From NCBI RefSeq assembly GCF_038595055.1, contig NZ_CP152002.1, positions 5,314,501 through 5,378,500 on the forward strand: a DNA stretch of 64,000 nt, read 5' to 3'. Both the position numbers and the translations under genes were made by a program. The notes beneath the pieces were generated by a model. That model ran no database searches and was not told where the DNA came from. It saw only the letters and a list, made by a program, of their open reading frames with translations. Numbering within the stretch: the stretch's first letter is position 1; each line of letters opens with the position of its first letter. The stretch is from Paenibacillus sp. FSL R7-0345 (GTDB lineage Bacteria > Bacillota > Bacilli > Paenibacillales > Paenibacillaceae). Of this stretch, positions 25,484 to 34,700 are shown piece by piece.

Positions 25484-27142
25484 CTACGGCTGCAGCTGCA
25501 CGCGCGTCTCCCGCTCTGGTTCATCTGTTGTATAGTGGAACATATATATAGAGGCTTCAGTTCCTTGGAAATCCTTATACACATCAATGGCCCGGTTATT
25601 TCCGTCCCCGTTAAAATTAACGGTAACCGGCCTGCCTATGATCCGGTCTTTGCCAAGATTGATATGGGTCTGATTAACTCCGCCGAAACGGGCATCCTCA
25701 CTCTCCGTTTCAACAAAGAGATCGTTCCCCTCCATATAGTAGGTCCACTTCACCGGATATCCGCCTGTACTGCGCATTATTGTCTGCTTCTGCGCTGAAA
25801 TACTGGTCAGCTGAAGCGGCGTCTTATCATCCTCATGCACCGTTACTTTATAGCTGCCGACAAAGGTAACTGGTGTTTCCGGAGTAACCTCAAGCTCTGC
25901 CGGGCGTTCAAAGCGCAGGGTCATAAGCTTGGGCTCATCCTTAGGCGACCTGTATTGGCTGCCCTCCAGCGTCCTGCCGCCAACCTCAAGCGCGTACTTA
26001 TAGTAAGGGATCTGCGGATACTTTGCGTTTACCCGGATCGAAACACGGATTTGCGTCGGAGTAACAATCATATTTTCGATCGTATTGACCGTATCGCCCG
26101 GTTCCAGCGGGAGATCCAGCGCAGTTTTGACTGTACCGCTCTCCATCTGCTGTTTGCTCAGCTGCAGGTCAAAGACCCACGGCCCGGTAATATCCTGCTC
26201 CAGCCTGGTATACTGCAGCTTGTAGACAGTTTCGCCTGCAGGAACTTCGGCTGTTTTGAAGGTTTGCTTCATTGTATATTCACCATTGTCTCCTGGTGTC
26301 CCATAGGTACCTCCGGGCAGAGAACGGACTTCCGTACCGTTCCGGTAAGCAATAATCTCCGGAAACGTCCAGTCCTTTGCTTCCGGCCGGGTAAACGTAA
26401 CGGCCGAAGACAGCAGCAGCTTATCCCCGCTTTGTATAAAAGGCTGAATCTCCAGTTTCTCCATACCCTCCTGCCCGACCGGGAAGCTCTGTATCGCCTG
26501 CGAACGGCTGTCCAGCGGGATATCCACCTGAGTCTGACTAAAGGACTGCACTGCGGTGGCGGTCAGCGTAACGCGGGCCTCTGATTTCTGCGGAGTCCAA
26601 TCGCTTTCAAAATAACCGTTGTAACGGTTGTTTACTTCATCCCACTGCAAATAAGTGTACTCTCCTTCACTGCTGTTACCCTGTTCATCCTTCAAGGAGA
26701 GCTCCTGCACGTTCCAGAACCGGCCTTCTGCCTGATCTGCCGCTTCCAGGCTGTACAGGATGACGGTCCGGTTATCATCAACAATTGCTGTACGCAGCGT
26801 CAGTGTTACCCCTTCCCTTGTAACAGACTGTCCGAGCTGCTGACCCAGATTCTGCTCAAGTGCAGCCTGGACCCCTTCCTTGCCGTGCAGCAGATTTCCC
26901 CAGTCATACTGGATTGCGGCATATACCGGGGCAGCCGCGAGCAGTACGCTAAGGGAGGCTGCAAACGTAACTTTACGCCATTTCCCCCTTCTGTACATGC
27001 CTGTCCCTACTGCTGTATTGATTCCGGCAGGCGCAGTGTGACCTGACTGCTCCATCCGGCTCCACATCCCCTCGAAATCCGGGTAATTCACGGTATCCTC
27101 TTCATTTAATTGCCGCTCCAGCATAATTTCCAGCTTCTTCAT
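25484..27142 (-). CDS. DUF4179 domain membrane protein, probable anti-sigma partner
   Basis: This 552-residue protein has a short cytoplasmic N-terminus (MKKLEIMLERQLNEEDTVN), one transmembrane segment near residues 60-80 (FAASLSVLLAAAPVYAA) and a large extracellular part. The latter starts with a DUF4179-like domain. The sigma factor gene overlaps it by 41 bases. In Bacillales this pairing with an ECF-type sigma factor is common, and the membrane protein is thought to sequester the sigma factor. The classic ZAS zinc anti-sigma motif is not visible. The start at ATG 27142 has GGAGGGGG 7 bases upstream, so 14 upstream codons are excluded. The signal sensed is unknown. Confidence 0.85.
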   Translation of the reverse strand: MKKLEIMLERQLNEEDTVNYPDFEGMWSRMEQSGHTAPAGINTAVGTGMYRRGKWRKVTFAASLSVLLAAAPVYAAIQYDWGNLLHGKEGVQAALEQNLGQQLGQSVTREGVTLTLRTAIVDDNRTVILYSLEAADQAEGRFWNVQELSLKDEQGNSSEGEYTYLQWDEVNNRYNGYFESDWTPQKSEARVTLTATAVQSFSQTQVDIPLDSRSQAIQSFPVGQEGMEKLEIQPFIQSGDKLLLSSAVTFTRPEAKDWTFPEIIAYRNGTEVRSLPGGTYGTPGDNGEYTMKQTFKTAEVPAGETVYKLQYTRLEQDITGPWVFDLQLSKQQMESGTVKTALDLPLEPGDTVNTIENMIVTPTQIRVSIRVNAKYPQIPYYKYALEVGGRTLEGSQYRSPKDEPKLMTLRFERPAELEVTPETPVTFVGSYKVTVHEDDKTPLQLTSISAQKQTIMRSTGGYPVKWTYYMEGNDLFVETESEDARFGGVNQTHINLGKDRIIGRPVTVNFNGDGNNRAIDVYKDFQGTEASIYMFHYTTDEPERETRVQLQP

Positions 27143-27665
27143 GGTGTATCCCCCTCCATTCCTCATCTTGAAATCCGGCTTCATTCAGGATCTCCCTCAT
27201 CATTTTAATGCCCTTGTGCTGCCTCGATTTTGCCGTCCCTACTGGTATGGACAGGGCCTCCGCAATTTCAGCCAGACTGAAATCATGCATGTATCTCAGG
27301 GTCAGCACCGCCCTGATCTTGGCAGGCAGCCTGGACATATAACCCGCCCATTCCTGCGCCGTTTCCTTCTGTTCGATCAGCCGTTCTACCGGCTCCTCGC
27401 TGCCGTTTCTGCCCCACAGATGCAAATTCTGCGCGAGCTTCTGCCGCAGGCTGTGTGAGCGCTTCAGGTGGTTAAGGCAGGTATTAACCGTAATTTTCAT
27501 GATCCAGGCGCGGGTATACTCAACATTCTGCCACTGGCTGCGGAATACGGTAATAAACACCTCCTGGCAGAGATCTTCTGCGTCTGCTGCATCCTGCACC
27601 ATATAGTAACAGGTGCGGTACACGGCTTTGCTGTAGGCTTCGAATATTTCACGGTTGCTTTGCAA
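27102..27665 (-). CDS. RNA polymerase sigma factor, ECF-type
   Basis: This 187-residue sigma-70 family factor has only regions 2 and 4. Region 2 includes DAEDLCQEVFITVFR and the promoter-melting stretch YTRAWIMKITVNTCLNHLK. Region 4 has the helix-turn-helix FSLAEIAEALSIPVGTAKSR. It starts at a TTG with AGGGAGGA 7 bases upstream and ends 41 bases inside the DUF4179 gene. It probably drives its own operon through the motif just upstream. Its wider regulon is unknown. Confidence 0.93.
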   Translation of the reverse strand: MQSNREIFEAYSKAVYRTCYYMVQDAADAEDLCQEVFITVFRSQWQNVEYTRAWIMKITVNTCLNHLKRSHSLRQKLAQNLHLWGRNGSEEPVERLIEQKETAQEWAGYMSRLPAKIRAVLTLRYMHDFSLAEIAEALSIPVGTAKSRQHKGIKMMREILNEAGFQDEEWRGIHHEEAGNYAGAAIK

Positions 27666-27695
27666 TTGGAATCCTCCCTTCTTGAATAAGTCTGT

Positions 27696-27727
27696 CTATT
27701 AAACAATCCGTCCGCCCAAAAGGTTCA
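27696..27727 (-). promoter_or_regulatory. Candidate autoregulatory ECF promoter
   Basis: On the minus strand TGAACCTTTT is followed by TGTTTAATAG with a spacing suited to an ECF -35/-10 pair, about 30 bases before the sigma factor TTG. AACC-type -35 boxes are characteristic of ECF sigma factors, so self-activation is plausible. Inference from motif and position only. Confidence 0.45.
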
Positions 27728-27733
27728 TTTCTC

Positions 27734-27763
27734 AAAAATAAAACGCGGCCCTTGCGGACCGCG
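27734..27763 (-). terminator. Terminator of the MHYT/GGDEF/EAL gene
   Basis: On the minus strand an 8-bp stem (CGCGGTCC / GGGCCGCG, one G-U pair) with a GCAA tetraloop is followed by TTTTATTTTT, 8 bases past the stop codon. Confidence 0.9.
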
Positions 27764-27771
27764 CTGCATGA

Positions 27772-30225
27772 TCAGACTATTATGCCAACAGGTTCTGCGG
27801 GCCGTAAGTATTTCCGTTCCAGTTCTTCAGCAGCCAGCGGCTTGCTGTAATAATAGCCTTGAATATCCCGGCAGCCGCTGCCCACCAAAACTTCCAGCTG
27901 CTCCTTCGTCTCGATGCCTTCGGCGATGACCTGCATTTTCAGATGCTCCGCCATGGTCAGGATCGTCGCCACAATCGCCCGGTCATCACTGCTGTCCGTA
28001 ATGCCGCTGATGAATGACCGGTCGATCTTCACCTTATGAATCGGGTACAGCTTTAAATACCCCAGCGAGCTGTAGCCGGTCCCGAAATCATCCAGACTGA
28101 TCCGGACTCCGCTCTTTACCAGATCATTCAGAATGGCACTTGCCCTGGAGGCATCCATCATCATACTCTCGGTAATCTCCAGTTCAAGATACTCAGGCGC
28201 CAGCCCTGTCTCGCGGAGAATATCACGGATATCCTCCAGCAGATTGTACTGAAGGAACTGCTGTGAGGATAAATTGACAGCCACGGGAATAAGCGGACCG
28301 CCGGCATCATGCCACTGCCTCATCTGCCGGCAGGCTTCGCGCAGCACAAAATTGCCAAGCTCAACAATCCGTCCGGTTACTTCCGCCGCAGGAATGAACA
28401 TACCTGGTCCGAGCAGTCCTTTTACAGGATGATTCCAGCGCACCAGCGCCTCCACTCCGATAATCCGCTCATTGTCCGCTGCGCGGATCTGCGGCTGATA
28501 ATGCACCGTGAACTCCCCGCGCGCCAGCCCTTTGCGCAGATCCGATTCCAGCTCCAGCTGCTCCATAATCTGGCCGTCCAGATCGTCCGAGAAAAACTGG
28601 TAGTCGTTTCTGCCGTTTTTCTTCACTTCATACATGGCTGTTCCGGCATTTTTGATCAGCTCTTCCGCAGCCTGGCCGTGACCCGGATAAAAAGAAATGC
28701 CAATACTGGCTGTGACGTACAGGTCCCGTCCTTTGAGATGAATCGGCTGTTTGATCGCCGCGACCAGCTGTTCGGTAATATCCGTTACATTCATCCGCTC
28801 CCGGGAGAAGCGGCACAGCAATGCGAACTCATCACCCTCCAGCCTGGCCAGAGAGGTCTGCGCGGTAACTACACTGCCGACAATACGGCTGCTCATCTCC
28901 TGCAGGAAAAGGTCGCCGTACAGATGCCCGAGCGTATCATTAATGAGCTTGAACCGGTCAATATCCATAACAAGCACGGCAAAAGGCTCCTGTGACTCCT
29001 GATGTGCCTCAATGGTCTGGGACAGCAGCTGACTGAACATCCTGCGGTTCGGAAGTCCGGTCAGTTCATCGTGGAAGGCCAGATAACGGGTCTGCTCCTT
29101 GGCCTGCTTCTCCTCTGTAATATCCCGGGCAATGACATAAATACCGGCAACCAGGCCGTCGACCATAACGGGCGCTATATTTATACTGACATCAACCTTC
29201 TGCCCGTCTCTGTGCGTGATTGCCGTTTCGTAGCCGACCTGCTCCCCGGTGAGAGACTGGCTGAACATGTCCCGGATCAGCTCCTGATCCTCAACAGCAA
29301 TGATACTCAGAATAGAGGTAAGGGGCTGCTCCTTAAACTCCTTGCTGCTGATACCGGTAATCGTGGTAGCTGCAGGATTGGAGCCGATGATCCGCAGGTT
29401 AAGATCAATAGAAATGATGGCATCCTGATTATTTTCATAGAGTGACCTGTACCATTTTTCACTGATCAGGAGCTCTGTGTCTTTTCTGGAAAAACGTCTT
29501 GAAATATAAACGCCGATAATAGACAAGCCCAAAGTGAACAGCGTCCCGCCGGCGATGACATATGCCAGCCATTTCTGATCCAGCACCACCCCGGTATTCA
29601 GCCAGGACCGGCTCTCCGGTTCAAAGGTTGCTGCAAGCATGCCGGTATAATGCATGCCTACAATGGCGACACCCATTACAAGTGCGCTGATCATTTTTTG
29701 GGCCTGGCTGACTGCCTTACGGTTCATCATAAGCTGTGAGGAGAGTCCCAGAGCAACAATGGATGCGACCAGGGCGACGACAAAGGACAGAAAGACATAG
29801 TCTCCTCTATAGGAAATTCCGATTTGCATCGCGAACATGCCTATGTAATGCATTCCAAAAATACCAACAGCAAGCAGCAGGCCGCTTACCAGAAGCGGAA
29901 GCATTCCACGCCTGTACTGGCTGATAACAATCAGGGCAACCAGCGAGGCAACAATCGCCACCATAACAGACAGCAGGACGACCATCAGGTTATAGGCTAC
30001 CGGTACAGCCAGTTTCAAGGCCAGCATGCCCACAAAATGCATCGACCAGATACCCATCCCCATGATGACCGCACCGAACACCAGCCATAGTGCCCGCCGC
30101 CTTCCTTTGGAAATCCCCACTATGCCTGCTAACTCTAATACAGTATAGGAGGCTGCAACAGCAATCAAATACGAAAAAAATACGAGCAGCTTGTCATGAC
30201 TGCCATGCATATGCATGTGCTCCAT
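27772..30225 (-). CDS. MHYT-PAS-GGDEF-EAL cyclic di-GMP enzyme
   Basis: This 817-residue membrane protein should control cyclic di-GMP. The N-terminal MHYT sensor has seven hydrophobic helices with the motifs MHFVGM, MHYIGM and MHYTGM, thought to bind copper and sense a diatomic gas. A PAS domain (~250-375) follows. The GGDEF domain (~380-540) has the active-site motif as EGDEF instead of GGDEF, so cyclase activity is uncertain. The EAL domain (~555-800) has EALVRW, ITESMMM, DDFGTGYSS and IAEGIET, which look intact, favouring phosphodiesterase activity. ATG 30225 has AAGGGGG 8 bases upstream; a TTG at 30243 is less likely. It is monocistronic, with its own terminator. Confidence 0.93.
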   Translation of the reverse strand: MEHMHMHGSHDKLLVFFSYLIAVAASYTVLELAGIVGISKGRRRALWLVFGAVIMGMGIWSMHFVGMLALKLAVPVAYNLMVVLLSVMVAIVASLVALIVISQYRRGMLPLLVSGLLLAVGIFGMHYIGMFAMQIGISYRGDYVFLSFVVALVASIVALGLSSQLMMNRKAVSQAQKMISALVMGVAIVGMHYTGMLAATFEPESRSWLNTGVVLDQKWLAYVIAGGTLFTLGLSIIGVYISRRFSRKDTELLISEKWYRSLYENNQDAIISIDLNLRIIGSNPAATTITGISSKEFKEQPLTSILSIIAVEDQELIRDMFSQSLTGEQVGYETAITHRDGQKVDVSINIAPVMVDGLVAGIYVIARDITEEKQAKEQTRYLAFHDELTGLPNRRMFSQLLSQTIEAHQESQEPFAVLVMDIDRFKLINDTLGHLYGDLFLQEMSSRIVGSVVTAQTSLARLEGDEFALLCRFSRERMNVTDITEQLVAAIKQPIHLKGRDLYVTASIGISFYPGHGQAAEELIKNAGTAMYEVKKNGRNDYQFFSDDLDGQIMEQLELESDLRKGLARGEFTVHYQPQIRAADNERIIGVEALVRWNHPVKGLLGPGMFIPAAEVTGRIVELGNFVLREACRQMRQWHDAGGPLIPVAVNLSSQQFLQYNLLEDIRDILRETGLAPEYLELEITESMMMDASRASAILNDLVKSGVRISLDDFGTGYSSLGYLKLYPIHKVKIDRSFISGITDSSDDRAIVATILTMAEHLKMQVIAEGIETKEQLEVLVGSGCRDIQGYYYSKPLAAEELERKYLRPAEPVGIIV

Positions 30226-30381
30226 GACCTCATCCCCCTTCAAACCATTCCAAACCAGACTGGCGATATTCTAAATTTTATATAATCTATTATATCGGCT
30301 AAAACAGCCGGAAATCTTATAACTTTCCAGCATGATAATCGGTTCGGAAAACTTTACAACAACAGCCTGCCAGGGAAGCTG

Positions 30382-31599
30382 CTATAACTGATATTTGCGT
30401 TGTTTTTTACTAAAAGGAATTATACGCAGTGTAACTGCAGCTAAAAAGACAGACATACCTAGTAGAATCCACAATACTGTATAACCCATATATGTATACT
30501 TACCGACAACAACAGGTCCCAGTGCATAACCTGCTCCTGTAATTATAGGCAACAATGAAAGAATCCTCCCTCTATGACTTTCTGGCACATTATTAGCTAA
30601 AAAGATATTGTAATTCATTACTATCATTACTTCACCTAAAGTCATTATTATAATACCCGCTACAAATATACTAATGGCATCGGCAAATCCAAACACCAAG
30701 AAGGCTGCAGCATAACATACTCCTCCAGAAACAATAAGTTTGATGGATCCAATATTCCTTAACCGGTATGTTAAAAAGGGGGTAAGGAGAATCACTGCTA
30801 CCCCGTTGACACCAGCTACAATACCGTAAAGCCGGGTGCCTCCATCGCTGAATTGGTCGACCATTTGCAAAGGAAGCAGAAATCCCCATTGTGAATATGA
30901 GAATTGATATATAAACATAACCGCGGCGGTGACAATAAGTATCGGATGTCTTGCCAAAACTGCCAGTGTGCTTTTTTTTGAAGAAAACACATCTGCAATA
31001 CCTTCTTGATTCTCCTTTTCCTCATACGTACGAGAGACAGGCTCTTGGATAAATATGCAAAACAGAATAAGAGAAATAATCATACTTACAGCATTAATAA
31101 TGAATAGAACATTTAAATAGCTTGCAAACATTAATCCCCCTAACAGCGGAGCTATTGAAAAACCTATATTATTTGCCAAATACATAAGTGAAAATGATCC
31201 CTTACGGTTATCTTTATTTGTGAAATCAGTAATAAGAGTATTTAATACCGGCATTGAAATTGAAAAAAAGACAGAAGCCAATATAATCAATACCGCCATA
31301 AGGGTGCTTGGCTCAATCAGGCTGCACATTAAATAACAAATTGCAGCTAAGCCATAGGACAATATCATCAGCGGCTTTCTTCCATAATGGTCAATAAGCT
31401 TGCCTCCAATGATCAGGCATGGTGCCTGGCATATAATAAATAACGTTATTATCAAGCCAATCTGCTGCTCAGAATACCCTATTTTCAATTTGAATATAAA
31501 AGTGATTAAGGGGAGGACAAAATTACCCAGCCCATTTATAAGCATGCATATGCATAGTACGTAAATCTTATTGGGCAATTTGAGATACAGATTAGCCAT
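30382..31599 (-). CDS. MFS transporter, candidate exporter of the NRPS product
   Basis: This 405-residue, ~12-helix major facilitator protein has the loop 2-3 motif GGKLIDHYGRKPLMI, typical of drug-efflux members. It uses the same AT-rich composition as the NRPS gene upstream and unlike the next gene downstream, so it was probably acquired with the island. A hairpin between the two genes may reduce but need not abolish shared transcription. Export of the lipopeptide or self-protection is the natural guess, from position only. The start is ATG 31599 (MANLYLKLPNKIY); a TTG at 31617 with TTGGGGA upstream is an alternative. Confidence 0.82.
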   Translation of the reverse strand: MANLYLKLPNKIYVLCICMLINGLGNFVLPLITFIFKLKIGYSEQQIGLIITLFIICQAPCLIIGGKLIDHYGRKPLMILSYGLAAICYLMCSLIEPSTLMAVLIILASVFFSISMPVLNTLITDFTNKDNRKGSFSLMYLANNIGFSIAPLLGGLMFASYLNVLFIINAVSMIISLILFCIFIQEPVSRTYEEKENQEGIADVFSSKKSTLAVLARHPILIVTAAVMFIYQFSYSQWGFLLPLQMVDQFSDGGTRLYGIVAGVNGVAVILLTPFLTYRLRNIGSIKLIVSGGVCYAAAFLVFGFADAISIFVAGIIIMTLGEVMIVMNYNIFLANNVPESHRGRILSLLPIITGAGYALGPVVVGKYTYMGYTVLWILLGMSVFLAAVTLRIIPFSKKQRKYQL

Positions 31600-31684
31600 A
31601 TTTTTAAAGCTTCCCAATTATAAAATCCCCAATCTATCATCAGATTCCATTCCCTCAAAGGCAAAGGGATTGATTAAAACAAAT

Positions 31685-31720
31685 AGGTCGGCGGTATCTT
31701 GTATCATCAACCGCCGACCT
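31685..31720 (-). terminator. Terminator after the NRPS gene
   Basis: A perfect 11-bp stem (AGGTCGGCGGT / ACCGCCGACCT) with a 14-base loop is followed on the minus strand by ATTTGTTTT. It sits between the NRPS stop and the MFS start and is GC-rich against the AT-rich surroundings. Confidence 0.8.
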
Positions 31721-31772
31721 TAATCATTTGGTAATGCAATTACAGGATTGCCAAAACGATAAATTCGTTTAA

Positions 31773-34700
31773 CTACTTCACAATATTTGTATTAAATTGT
31801 TCCAGGCAGGTTAAGAGCGTCTCCGTAAATACTCTCTTCAGTTCGTCTTCACTTTTTTTGTTTACATTATTGATCATAACAACAATATTATTTTCAGAAT
31901 ACATTACATTAAAGGTGAGCCCATTAAGCATGTGTGAAGTATCCCCGGAATTTTCACTCCGGCTAATGTTGGCTTTATACATATAACTTAGCAGATCTTG
32001 ATCATGTAAGGACTTATACCCGAGAAAGTTAAACATCAACTGATAATTGAAAACTCCATTCTCATTAACAAAATACTCTTTAACAAAATTATTAGAGTCA
32101 CTACTTAAAGCCAGATTGGAAAAATTAATTTTATTCTTCGATAAATACTTCATCTTTTCATCTATCAATGACCATTGTTTTGATGATGAAGATGTATCAA
32201 TTACAACAGGAGTAAGATCAATATATTCTCCTATTGAACTATAGTAAGTATCCCCTTGTCTTCTGCCATTGCTATAAATCAATGCAGGAGCGCTATCAAC
32301 CTTAAGGTAGGCGGCACAGAACACACAAAATAGTTCAAAAGAGATATTCCACACATTTTCATTAAACGACTTCTCATACTCTTCCGGGATCTTCAGGCTA
32401 ACATTTAATAGATCTCCCTCGTCCTCCTCAAGATTTCCAAGTATTGCTGCTTGAATCTTATTCTGGAGAGCTTTATATTTCTCAAGTTCCAGTGTGCGAA
32501 TCAAGTCCTGAGCCTGCACTCCCAGCTCCTGCCGGGTAATTTCGGTAATGAAATGATGGTAATCTTTGATCTGAATACGTTCATTTATACTGTTCACCTT
32601 ATAATTGTTTAAATATTGCATAAATGTACGCTGAAGGACCCTGCCGCTCTCCCCATCAAAGATACTATGATGTAGCGACCACATAATTACTGATTGCTTT
32701 CTATTCTTCTTTACGATTATGACCTTGTGTAATAGCTCAATAAATTTTTGATCATTCAACTTTCCCCTAATTTCGTTTATCAGTTTTTTTTGCGAGCTTG
32801 GTTTGAATTTAGATATATCAATTTCCGATGCCCCTTTTAAAGCTGGTATGTGATTAGGGAATTCGTACTCCTCCCAGTATAATTCACGTCCTTCAGCTGC
32901 CACTTTGCTTCGGAGTAAACCAAAGGTTTGTATTACTTCATTTACAACATTTTGTAGAACGTTATCACCTATTGTTTCCTCAATTGCAAATTCAACTAAA
33001 ATCTTTGAATCATATGCCATAGTATAGCGTTGGATTGGCAGCACAGAATATTTTTTCACATCAGCTTGAGCAAATAGTGTTTGTTCAAAATTATTAAATG
33101 TTTTTTCTGCCTCTTTCCATAATACTAATGAATTTAATTCACCAGTTTGGATGCTTTCCAGCTTGAGCAGCCGGCAGATTTCCTCATCATTCTGAAGGAG
33201 ACTCCCCTTCCCGTAGCTGTTAACATTCCCTCCCTCAACTTGATGTATATAATGGGGTGATATTGAACCATCAAAGTTTTGACAGATAAATTTATTTGCT
33301 CCATCATTCATTTTATTCACGAAAAGTATAATACCCTCAGTATCTTCATGATGAAAGCGACCAAAAACACTTTTTATCCCAAATTTCGAGAGTAGTAAAT
33401 TAGATGCCTCTTCCTCTGAATGAATGGCTTGCCTTTCCGGTTTTCTCAAATTTAGAGTGTCACTTAGATCTTTTATCGTTTGTGCTCTAAACAGATCACC
33501 TATATCCAGCTTATGTCTTTCCCGCAATCCCGCTACAATTTTCAATGCAGTCAATGAATTTCCGCCCAGATCAAAAAAGTTATCATTTATACCTATTTTT
33601 TCTACTTGTAATGCATCAGACCACAGCTTTTGTAAGTCTGCATCTAACGGGTTGCGTGCTGCTTCATATTGAAGGATATTTACAGACTGCATCTTCATTG
33701 CAAGGAGTGTTCTCTTATCAAGCTTTCCATTAACTGTAACCGGCAGCTTATCCAATTGAATGAATTGGGCTGGAAGCATATAATCGGGCAACGTCCGTGC
33801 AAGAAATCTCTTTAAATTAGAGGGTTCTTCCAATTCTGAACTTACAAAATAGGCACACAGCATTTTAACTGAACTGGCATCCTCTTTACTAAGAACCGCT
33901 ACATGTTTAATGTTATTGTATTGTAACAATGCTTCCTCTACCTCTGAAAGTTCAATACGGTAACCTCTGATTTTCACTTGATTATCTATTCTTCCGGTGT
34001 ATTCAATACAGCCATGACTTAACCATTTCCCTGAATCACCGGTCCGGTACATTCTCAAATCTTGAATAAAAGGGTTAGGAATAAATTTCTGACGGGATAA
34101 ATGCTCATTGTTAATATAACCCCTGCCTACCCCATACCCCGAAATATAAATTTCTCCTTCTACACCTGCCGGAACCGGCTGCATATTAGAATCCAAGATA
34201 TATATTTTTGTGTTCGCTAATGGTTTTCCTATCGGTATACTACCGCCCGTTATCATGTCGTAGTCATTCACTTTATATGCTGTTGCATCTACGCAGCATT
34301 CGGTTGGTCCATAAATATTTACGACATTAATTTCGTCTCCCATTGCCCGTCTGAATTCACGGATGGTTTGCGGCAGCATAACGTCTCCACCAATGATGAA
34401 TGTGTCCACTCCAATTTGTGATCCGCTTACGTTATAAGCTTCGCTCAGCAGGTTTAAAATGAACGGTGTTCCGTCTGAAATATTAATCTCATGCTGATTG
34501 TAAAACTCGATAAGCCGCCGGCCGTCAGTTTTATAATCATCCCTTATTAAGCAAAGGCAGTGCCCGTTTAACAAGCTGGAAAATATCTGTTTGACCGATG
34601 CATCAAAAATATACGGGGCCAATAAAGCGATATTTAATGGTTGGCTGTATTGGTCGTAAATAAAGTCATTTAGCGAATAATTCAGGCTCACAAGGTTTCT

